From: JBKBKN01 sp046294625
Lineage (GTDB): Bacteria > Bacteroidota > Bacteroidia > M30B66
Direction of reading: 5' to 3'
DNA: 64,000 nucleotides
Assembly: GCA_046294625.1 (NCBI GenBank)
Contig: JBKBKN010000012.1
Location: 32,416 to 96,415 of the forward strand
The notes beneath the pieces are model-generated. The model saw only the letters and a list, made by a program, of their open reading frames with translations, did no database searches and was not told where the DNA came from. Of the stretch, positions 32,254 through 39,840 are shown piece after piece. The translations under genes were made by a program, and so were the position numbers. Numbering within the stretch: the stretch's first letter is position 1; the number at the start of each line of letters is the position of its first letter.

Positions 32254-33342
32254 TTAGGCGCTAATTTTTTCGTTCATTAATTTGGCATTCCGAATAGCCA
32301 CTTCCTGTGCAACACGGCCTGCGATTTCATCAAATATTTGTGATACGATGGTGTTTTGCTGCAATCCTGCCGGACGACCAGCATCTCCTGCTTCACGGAT
32401 ACTTTGCACTAAGGGAATCTGGCCTAGTAATGGAACATCGATTTTTTCGGCGAGTTGTTTCGCTCCATCTTTTCCAAAAATATAGTATTTGTGATCGGGA
32501 AGCTCTTCAGGCGTGAAATAGCTCATGTTTTCGATTATACCTAGCACAGGAACATTGATGCTCGGTATTCTGAACATGCCAACACCTTTTTCAGCATCTG
32601 CCAGCGCAACTTGTTGCGGTGTGCTTACCACAACTGCCCCAGTTAGCGGAATATTACCTACCAAGGTCAGGTGGATATCTCCTGTTCCCGGAGGAAGGTC
32701 AATGATCATGTAGTCTAATTCTCCCCAATGGGCATCGCGGAATAGCTGTGTTAATGCTTTTGATGCCATAGGTCCGCGCCAAACAATGGCCTGTGAAGTA
32801 TCAGCAAAAAAACCGATTGAAAGCAGTTTCACACCGTGGCTTTCTACGGGTATCATGTAGCTTTGCCCATTGATGTTTTCCAATCTTGGCTTTTCGTCCA
32901 CCACATCAAACATGATGGGCATGGAAGGTCCATAGATATCTGCATCTACTAAGCCTACTTTCGCACCCGTTTTTGCCAATGCAACAGCAAGATTGGATGC
33001 AATGGTAGATTTGCCAACGCCGCCTTTCCCAGAAGCTACTGCGATTACATTTTTTACCTGAGGTAATAATGGTCTGTCTTCTCCTCGTTTTGAAGTTACA
33101 TTGGCGGTCATGTTTACTTCCACTTCAGCTTCTTTATCGATATAATAAATGATTGCATTTTCACAAGCCTTCCGAATCTGCTCTTTAAGCGGGCATGCTG
33201 GTGTGGTAAGCACTACGGTAAAAGATATTTTTTTACCTTCGATGGCTACATCTTTAATCATGTTTAGCGTAACAAGGTCTTTTCCCAGGTCGGGTTCCAT
33301 TACGTTTGACAATGCTTGTAAAACCTGTGCTTCTGTGATCAT
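32254..33342 (-). CDS. Mrp/ApbC-type P-loop Fe-S carrier ATPase
   Basis: A 362-aa protein with an N-terminal MIP18/DUF59 domain (1-90, C50 in TTPACPLKEQ) and a ParA-like ATPase with the deviant Walker A GKGGVGKS (105-112) and the segment IDLPPGTGD. It is thought to carry Fe-S clusters to apoproteins. Oddly, the CxxC pair that binds the bridging cluster in ApbC and Nbp35 is missing: after ENMSYF comes TPEELPDHKYYIFG, and no Cys occurs in the ATPase domain at all. If this protein carries a cluster, ligands must come from the DUF59 part or a partner such as the neighbouring Nfu protein. Confidence 0.9.
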   Translation of the reverse strand: MITEAQVLQALSNVMEPDLGKDLVTLNMIKDVAIEGKKISFTVVLTTPACPLKEQIRKACENAIIYYIDKEAEVEVNMTANVTSKRGEDRPLLPQVKNVIAVASGKGGVGKSTIASNLAVALAKTGAKVGLVDADIYGPSMPIMFDVVDEKPRLENINGQSYMIPVESHGVKLLSIGFFADTSQAIVWRGPMASKALTQLFRDAHWGELDYMIIDLPPGTGDIHLTLVGNIPLTGAVVVSTPQQVALADAEKGVGMFRIPSINVPVLGIIENMSYFTPEELPDHKYYIFGKDGAKQLAEKIDVPLLGQIPLVQSIREAGDAGRPAGLQQNTIVSQIFDEIAGRVAQEVAIRNAKLMNEKISA

Positions 33343-33533
33343 ATCTGATTTTGAATTTGTTGCGAAATTACACTTAAATCCTAAAAACAGCTCCGACCTT
33401 AATAAGTTTTAACCCAGGTCTCATTTTACAAGTGTGGTTTGGCGCGGTTGCTTCATTAGTAAATTGTTTGCGTTCATGCAATCTCTTTGAATTATTGCGA
33501 AACAATAGCAAAAGATTGCCTTATCTTGCTGCC

Positions 33534-34546
33534 GTGCAAAAAGTTGCTTACCGACCATTGTTCAAAGCGCTCATAGTTGTCTTAATACTTTTGAGTTTAA
33601 TTTTTATTTGTGTTGAAATCATTCATGTGCTCGAACAGCTTCAGTGGAAGCTATTAAAACTTCCTGAGCTGAATTTGTCCAATTTGATTTATTCGCTTTT
33701 GATTCTATTGCTTTTGCCGCTAAATTGGGGTTTAGAAGCCTGGAAGTGGAAGATTTCGTTGAGCGGGATATTACATCTGCCATATTTAAAAGCATTTAGG
33801 TCAGTGATTGCAGGCACGGCCACCGGAGTGATCACGCCCAACAGAGTAGGGGAATTTGCCGGACGCATACTTCTTTTACCTGAAAATGTAAGAAAACAAG
33901 CAGTTGGACTGAACTTTGTTTGCAGTTTTTCACAGTTATGGGCTACTGTTTTTTTTGGAACTGTTGCAGTTGGTAAGTATTCTGATATGCTGAATCCGGG
34001 AGCANNNNNNNNNNGGGAGCATCTCACGAGATATTTTATGGTTTAATCAGTTTACTTGGATTCATATTGGTGATCAGCATCGGCTTGTTCATCTTAAAGT
34101 TAAAATGGTTGGCTGCTTGGGTGCAGAGAAGGGGAATTGGTAGAAAACTAGAGCCTTATTTTGCTTCTATTGCTCATTTGCCAAAACGTGCATTAGTTAA
34201 ATTATTGTTATTGAGCGTTTTGCGATATGTTGTTTTTCTGGGACAACAGCTTTTGGCCTTAAAACTTTTGGAGATAACTGGAGTCAATTTGGTTCATGCG
34301 GCTTCTCTTATAGCAATGGTCTATTTCTTTACCACACTTTTACCCATCAACAATTTACTTGAATTGGGCATACGTTCAGGAGCAACTTTGCATTTATGGA
34401 GTCTAGCATATCCCGAATTTGTTGTAACTGCTCTGGCGGCAAGTTTGCTGATATGGCTTTGCAATGTAGCGGTTCCTGCCATTTTGGGCAATTATTTTAT
34501 GTTTAGGTATTATCAAAAAATCAATTCATGGAATTCTTTGCTGTAA
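33534..34546 (+). CDS. Flippase-like / LPG-synthase transmembrane family protein, interrupted by an N gap
   Basis: Integral membrane protein of the lysylphosphatidylglycerol synthase-type (UPF0104) family, with several long hydrophobic helices, PNRVGEFAGRILLLP and LLPINNLLELGIRSGA as family-like motifs. The assembly has 10 Ns at 34005-34014, and GGGAGCA occurs both just before and just after them. Removing the Ns and one copy joins the frames exactly (LNPGA then SHEIFYG) into one protein of about 330 aa. The frame is open from a GTG at 33432, but I prefer the GTG at 33534, 5 bases after a TATCTTGC box. It overlaps the GT2 gene by 19 bases, suggesting a joint role in envelope glycan or lipid synthesis. 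Confidence 0.7.
34005..34014. other. Assembly gap (10 Ns)
   Basis: Ten ambiguous bases joined by two contig ends that share the 7-mer GGGAGCA (33998-34004 and 34015-34021). The true sequence probably has a single copy and no gap. Confidence 0.9.
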
Positions 34547-35646
34547 GCATTTGGGTTATGCTTATTTTATATGTAGTTCCGTTAATGATTTGGCCATTTG
34601 TCAAAATTAGCCATCAATCAATAAACAATTCAGTAAATACCAAGGGCTGGAGTGTGATTGTTCCGATTCGTAATGAGGCTGTGCATATTCATCGATTATT
34701 TCAGGAGTTTTCTGAGCAGGAAGGTGTTTATGTTTTTGAAGTTATTTTTGTAAACGACCATTCAGAAGATGATAGCCTGGAACTACTTAAAGCATTGCAG
34801 CCATCCACTCGCTTCGATTTTAAAGTAATATCTTTAGTCGAAACACAAGGAAAGAAAGCAGCGCTGAGAAAAGGTGTTGAAGCAGCAAGATTTAACCAAT
34901 TCATCACAGTAGATGCAGATACCTTTCGCGGAAAATCGTGGATAAAGTGTATTTCATCCAGTCCTTCGGCAGAGTTAATGATTTTGCCGGTATGGCTCAG
35001 GACTGTAGCGCCTGTAGCCTTAAACAATTTGCAAACAACAGAGCAACAATTCCTGCAATGTTTAACCTATTATTCAGCAAAATCCGGATTTCCGGTGCTT
35101 TGCAATGGTTCTAATTTGGCATTTAATAAACCTGAAAAGTATTTAACCAACGATCATCCTTCGGGCGATGATATGTTTTTGTTGGAGCAATTCATCAAGG
35201 AGAATAAGTCTATCTCCTACCTTAATACACCTGATGCTTCAGTTTGCACAAATGCTGCACCCGACTGGTCTGCTTTTTTCCAACAGCGGCTTCGTTGGCA
35301 TTCAAAGAATTTTCTTTACAAAGAGAGTAGATTTTATGTCTATGGATTTTGGGTAATGTGCGGTTCGCTGGCGGTTTTACTGAGCTTCTTGCTATTACTT
35401 ATGCAGCAATTTAATCTATTAGCTTTTATTCAAATTTTGGCAATTAAAACTTTGGCGGAAATGCTATTCATACACTATGGATTACGGGAATTGAACTACG
35501 AAAAATCTATTAAACTCCACCAACAGAAAAGTCAATTTGGGAATTTACAAAGATTTATGGGTTTAATTTTCTACAACATTATTTTATGGATAGTCTTGAT
35601 TGGTGGATTCTTTGTTAGGCCATCGTGGAAGGGTAGAGGTATTTGA
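34528..35646 (+). CDS. Membrane glycosyltransferase, family 2
   Basis: A 372-aa processive-type GT2 enzyme. One N-terminal membrane helix (about 7-25) precedes the GT-A domain. VPIRNE (45-50) and VNDHSEDD (75-82) bind the nucleotide sugar, DAD (129-131) binds metal, the base region is GDDMFLLEQF (213-222), and QQRLRW (252-257) is the QxxRW acceptor motif of cellulose- and hyaluronan-type synthases. Three or so helices follow from residue 270. The gene overlaps the flippase-like gene by 19 bases, which suggests that the two make and move the same glycolipid. The sugar and acceptor are unknown. In Bacteroidota such enzymes often glycosylate lipids or carotenoids. Confidence 0.85.
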   Translation: MEFFAVSIWVMLILYVVPLMIWPFVKISHQSINNSVNTKGWSVIVPIRNEAVHIHRLFQEFSEQEGVYVFEVIFVNDHSEDDSLELLKALQPSTRFDFKVISLVETQGKKAALRKGVEAARFNQFITVDADTFRGKSWIKCISSSPSAELMILPVWLRTVAPVALNNLQTTEQQFLQCLTYYSAKSGFPVLCNGSNLAFNKPEKYLTNDHPSGDDMFLLEQFIKENKSISYLNTPDASVCTNAAPDWSAFFQQRLRWHSKNFLYKESRFYVYGFWVMCGSLAVLLSFLLLLMQQFNLLAFIQILAIKTLAEMLFIHYGLRELNYEKSIKLHQQKSQFGNLQRFMGLIFYNIILWIVLIGGFFVRPSWKGRGI

Positions 35647-35771
35647 AGTTAATTGCACAGCGTATTGCATTTCCTGACAAACGGTTATTCATCAATAGTT
35701 TGCGAAAAGCACGCATCATTTTTCAATAGCTTATTTACATTTCACCTACTTTTACCGCCATTGAAGGTGGC

Positions 35772-36917
35772 ATGTTCAAACGTTTCGGTTTTAAACAACA
35801 AATAAAAAGTGTATCACCTGGTGTCATAGCCTGGCAGAGGTTTAGAAAGGACAAGCTGGCCATGTCCGGTCTTGTTTTTATTGCATTCACCTGTCTTATT
35901 GCGCTGGCAGGGAACTTTGTCCGTCCAGATTCTTCACCTGATGCAAACATGATGAACCTGCCTCTTTCATTACAAAAGCCGGGTTTTGAGACTCAAATGA
36001 TTAAGGTTCGGTTCGATGAACAAACCGAAAAACAACATATTTTCAGAAGATATTGGAATGGGAAACACTTAGATTACAAAGAAATTGCTATTAAAGAAGC
36101 TAGTCTGGTTAATAATACAATTCAGTTTATTCCTATAGATGCACTTCCCGAAACGCAAGCCGTTGAATTAGAAATATCGCATTTGATTGGTAAAGGGAAT
36201 GAAAATAGTAGCGTTGAGAATTTTATTTACAAAAAGACTTTTTTACTTGGCACCGATAAATATGGCCGGGACATGCTCTCCCGACTTTTAGCCGGAACAA
36301 GAATTTCCTTGTCCGTAGGATTAATTGCGGTTTTATTATCGCTCATTATAGGCCTGAGTCTGGGTGCGCTGGCAGGCTATTTTCGGGGAAAAACCGACAG
36401 TTTTATAATGTGGTTGATCAACGTGGTCTGGAGTGTCCCTACGCTACTTCTGGTGATCGCTATCACGCTGGTATTGGGAAAAGGTTTTTGGCAAATTTTC
36501 GTTGCGGTTGGTCTCACGATGTGGGTGGAAGTGGCGCGCGTAGTGCGCGGGCAAGTATTAAGTCTGCGTGAAAAAGAATTTATTGAAGCCGGTAAGGCTT
36601 TGGGTTTTAGGGACTTTAGAATTATCAAAAACCATGTGATTCCCAATGTATTTGGTCCCGTGATTGTGATCTCTGCGGGAAATTTTGCATCAGCGATTTT
36701 AATTGAAGCCGGATTGAGTTTTCTGGGCATTGGCGCTCAGCCTCCTTTGGCTTCATGGGGAGGAATGATAAAGGAGCATTATGGTTATATCATCATGGAT
36801 GGCGCTTATCTGGCGATTATTCCCGGTTTGGCTATTATGTTGTTAGTGCTAGCCTTTATGCTTGTGGGCAATGGTTTGCGTGATGCATTGGACATAAGGG
36901 AAATCAAACATACCTGA
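35772..36917 (+). CDS. ABC transporter permease, DppC/OppC family (orphan)
   Basis: Inner-membrane permease of 381 aa of the peptide/nickel class. An OppC N-terminal helix (about 33-50) is followed by an extracytoplasmic insertion of roughly 100 residues (about 55-155), longer than in classical DppC, and then five helices. The permease signature for contact with the ATPase is EAGKALGFRDFRIIKNHVIPN, and ASWGGMIKE is also typical. No DppB-like partner, ATPase or binding protein is in the window, so it must pair with proteins encoded elsewhere. In Bacteroidota a dispersed arrangement of these permeases is common. The substrate cannot be inferred. Confidence 0.85.
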   Translation: MFKRFGFKQQIKSVSPGVIAWQRFRKDKLAMSGLVFIAFTCLIALAGNFVRPDSSPDANMMNLPLSLQKPGFETQMIKVRFDEQTEKQHIFRRYWNGKHLDYKEIAIKEASLVNNTIQFIPIDALPETQAVELEISHLIGKGNENSSVENFIYKKTFLLGTDKYGRDMLSRLLAGTRISLSVGLIAVLLSLIIGLSLGALAGYFRGKTDSFIMWLINVVWSVPTLLLVIAITLVLGKGFWQIFVAVGLTMWVEVARVVRGQVLSLREKEFIEAGKALGFRDFRIIKNHVIPNVFGPVIVISAGNFASAILIEAGLSFLGIGAQPPLASWGGMIKEHYGYIIMDGAYLAIIPGLAIMLLVLAFMLVGNGLRDALDIREIKHT

Positions 36918-37054
36918 TTTTCCTTCTTCAGTTAGTGAACAATCGAAGGTATTCTATTGGAAGATATCAATGATTTGCAGCGATTCAATCCCCTGATTGT
37001 GGTATTAAAATTTGATTAAGTATACAGTAGTTTTGAAGAATTAAATCATACTGC

Positions 37055-38767
37055 ATGAAACATCTTCTTTACACCTTATTCTTTGTTTTAAGCCTTAGCC
37101 ATTTGCACCTGAATGCTCAGGTTGAATTTTACAATACCTTTTCAAGCACAACTTCGGTTTTTATTATTTCCAAAGCGCAAGATTCGCAGGGTAATTATGT
37201 TGTATCAGGATATTTTGAAGGCAGCATGGATTTAGATCCCGGACCTGGAACATTCAATGTGACCTCGGCGGGGAATCAGGATATTTTCGTGGTGAAGCTA
37301 AATCCGCAAGGACAGTTTTTGTGGGGAAAAACCTATGGGGGAGCGTTTCAGGATTTTGGCAGAGAAGTGCATGTGGATGCCGATGATAATATTTGGCTCA
37401 GCGGGACTTTTCAACGCAATGTGGATTTTAATCCGGGAGGTGAAGGCGGTATGTTGATGAATAGCAATGGCACTACCGGTGGCAATCGATCCAACAGCTT
37501 TTTATTGAAGTTGAATGCAGCCGGGGAATTTCAAAAAGTATTTCATTTCCGAAATGCCGCCCCCGGAGCGGATAATAATATCAGATCCTTTGAAATAGAT
37601 AACGATGGAAACTTTACTGTTTTCGGAACTTTTAGCGGCACACTCAATACCGATCCCTTTATCAACTCTTCTCCTTTAAGCACAGCTAATCCTAATAGCA
37701 CTAATTCAACCACTTTTATTGTGCGCATTGATCCCAATGCCGATTCCTTGGTCTGGTCTAAGCATTTCGATGGTCCGCAGACTTTCAGGATTTTAAGCAG
37801 TATTGCTTGCGATGCAGATGCCAATGTTTATGGTGTAGGAGCATTCAATGGCACCTTTAGTTTGAATCCTGATATTGACTCCTTGATTTTGACTGCCGAA
37901 AACGAAGCGCTATTTATTTTCAAGATGAATCATTTGGGAGAGTACGTCTGGGCAAAAACAGTTGCTAGTACCGGAACATCAAGGTGCCTAAAGGCAATTG
38001 TTGAAAGCGAGAATTTATATGTTACAGGAAGATTTAACAGCACGCTTAACTTTAACAATGATGTAAGCATCCAAACCAATGGAGAAACCGATGTATTTGC
38101 CTTAAAAATGGACCTTGACGGCAATTTTATTTGGGCGAGAAGTTGGGGAAATGAAAGCGATGGCGATGGCATTCAATCTATCAATATAGGGTCTGATGGT
38201 AGAATACTGGTATCAATGTCTTTTACGGATTCAGTTGATGCTAATCCCGGGCAAGGAGAGCAAATACTTACTTCTGCCGGTGGTACAGATTTTTATGTGG
38301 TAAGTCTAACAAGCGAAGGCGATTATATCGATGTGTTTCACTCTGGTGGTATTAATAGCGACTTTGTTTTTGATGCATCTTACCATCAAGGCGTTTACAC
38401 ACTTTTAGGAAGCAGTCGGGCCACATTTCTTATCAATCCACCCTTGGCTGCATCTGAGATTAGCGTGACAGCAACATTAGTCGGCTTTCTTGCTCATTTC
38501 ACCCCGGCTGACGGATCAACAAGCACACAGGATCTTCCTGCCAATGAAATAAAGATATATCCTAATCCTGCCAGACAAACGTTTACTATTCAAAATTTGC
38601 CGGCTGATGCAAGCGTAAGAATTTTGGATTTGCAAGGCAGAGTGATCTTACATCAAATCCAAAGCTATCAAAATACATTCAACCTGAATGATTGCAATCT
38701 GGGATTGTATTTTGTTCAGGTTGAGCATCAACAACAGCTTCATACCTGCAAACTACTCATACATTAA
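37055..38767 (+). CDS. T9SS cargo protein with SBBP-like beta-propeller repeats
   Basis: A 570-aa secreted protein with a signal peptide (MKHLLYTLFFVLSLSHLHL, cleavage after NAQ). The body consists of about seven repeats of the form D-x-x-GN-Y-x-x-SG-F-x-x-x-x-D-x-x-PG, followed by IFVVKLNPQGQFLWGKTYGG-type strands, which is the SBBP-like beta-propeller. The last 75 residues are a type A sorting domain from IYPNPARQTF to the C-terminal KLLIH. No enzyme motif is visible, and such proteins are often surface or adhesive. It is the first of three T9SS cargo genes in a row (gaps of 2 and 24 bp). A TAGTTTTG box at 37028-37035 could be the promoter. Confidence 0.8.
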   Translation: MKHLLYTLFFVLSLSHLHLNAQVEFYNTFSSTTSVFIISKAQDSQGNYVVSGYFEGSMDLDPGPGTFNVTSAGNQDIFVVKLNPQGQFLWGKTYGGAFQDFGREVHVDADDNIWLSGTFQRNVDFNPGGEGGMLMNSNGTTGGNRSNSFLLKLNAAGEFQKVFHFRNAAPGADNNIRSFEIDNDGNFTVFGTFSGTLNTDPFINSSPLSTANPNSTNSTTFIVRIDPNADSLVWSKHFDGPQTFRILSSIACDADANVYGVGAFNGTFSLNPDIDSLILTAENEALFIFKMNHLGEYVWAKTVASTGTSRCLKAIVESENLYVTGRFNSTLNFNNDVSIQTNGETDVFALKMDLDGNFIWARSWGNESDGDGIQSINIGSDGRILVSMSFTDSVDANPGQGEQILTSAGGTDFYVVSLTSEGDYIDVFHSGGINSDFVFDASYHQGVYTLLGSSRATFLINPPLAASEISVTATLVGFLAHFTPADGSTSTQDLPANEIKIYPNPARQTFTIQNLPADASVRILDLQGRVILHQIQSYQNTFNLNDCNLGLYFVQVEHQQQLHTCKLLIH

Positions 38768-38769
38768 CT

Positions 38770-39816
38770 ATGCTCATGAAAGCTTTCCTATTTTCCATGT
38801 TTTTTGCTTCAAGCAGCCTGTTTCCGTTGCTTGCACAGCCTGTATTTACTTTGGATAGTCTTATAAATCCTAATAGCCTGCTCACGTATCGAACCTTCAC
38901 AATAGATGGCAATTTAGTTTCACCGGGCCCTAATCAGCAATGGGATTACAGTTTTAATTTTGGTGATGAAGGGATGCTTTACCGATTGGGCAATATCAAT
39001 CAATTTCCTATGCTGAATGCTCCAGAAGGCGCTAATAAACTGCTGATAAAATTGTTTGAAAACGGGGAGTCACCCGAAGATCAGATGAACTTTCTCAGAG
39101 CCGATGCCGATGGCTTGGAAAGAATGACCATCCGCGCCGACGGGTTGAATTATGCAGCATATTCCACACCATACAGAGAACTTAATTTTCCGGTGGTGTA
39201 TAATCCCGATCAGGTTTTATATTCAACTTCAGTTACTTTCACAGACCCTGTGCCTTTTAGCGAAGGTGATTCCATCAGAACGCATCGCAATATTGAGCTT
39301 TTTTACAATGTTCCGGCTTATGGAAGCCTTACTTTGCCCGGCGGTAATACTTATGAAGTATTGGTAATTCAGCGTTTAGAGAGCGTTACTGATTCTATTG
39401 AGATTTATAATCAAGGCGTATGGACTCCTAGCCCTGCAACGACTTACTTCAATGAGTTTTATGATTTCCTTTCTCCCTCTTTGGGCTATTATGTAATGAT
39501 AGCTAAGCTTATTGAAGGATTTAAAGGAACTGCATATGAGATTTATTATCTACATGAAATAAATACAGTTGGGATGCAAACCGTGGCGCAACCTGAAGTG
39601 TCGATTTATCCGAATCCTGCAAACAATCAAATCTTTTTAAAAGGCTTAAACAGCCCTTCCAATATACAACTGATGGATTTGCAAGGTAAAATAGTTCAAC
39701 AATGGCATCAAGTTACAGACGGAGTTCTGGAACTTGATCATCATCACCCCGGCATTTATTTTATGCGCGCGATAAATAAATCGGTTGTGTTGATCCAAAA
39801 GCTAATCATTCAATAA
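38770..39816 (+). CDS. T9SS cargo protein, function unknown
   Basis: A 348-aa exported protein; the N-terminal region MLMKAFLFSMFFASSSLFP is a signal peptide, with probable cleavage after LLA. The middle region is beta-rich with no recognised domain. It contains DSIEIYNQGVWTPSPATTYFNEF and similar segments seen in secreted Bacteroidota proteins. The sorting domain runs from IYPNPANNQIFLKG to QKLIIQ and is strikingly like that of the next gene (YPNPA-NQI-LKG, then Q-MDLQGKI versus Q-LDIKGRL), implying domain duplication. Only 2 bp separate it from the upstream gene, so co-transcription is very likely. Confidence 0.75.
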   Translation: MLMKAFLFSMFFASSSLFPLLAQPVFTLDSLINPNSLLTYRTFTIDGNLVSPGPNQQWDYSFNFGDEGMLYRLGNINQFPMLNAPEGANKLLIKLFENGESPEDQMNFLRADADGLERMTIRADGLNYAAYSTPYRELNFPVVYNPDQVLYSTSVTFTDPVPFSEGDSIRTHRNIELFYNVPAYGSLTLPGGNTYEVLVIQRLESVTDSIEIYNQGVWTPSPATTYFNEFYDFLSPSLGYYVMIAKLIEGFKGTAYEIYYLHEINTVGMQTVAQPEVSIYPNPANNQIFLKGLNSPSNIQLMDLQGKIVQQWHQVTDGVLELDHHHPGIYFMRAINKSVVLIQKLIIQ

Positions 39817-39840
39817 ACACAAAACCTAAACCCTAAAATT

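Noticed and set aside
33432..33533. Upstream extension of the flippase-like gene from a GTG
   Set aside because: The 34 added residues are not hydrophobic in the expected way, and a promoter-like TATCTTGC box lies inside this stretch just before the GTG at 33534.
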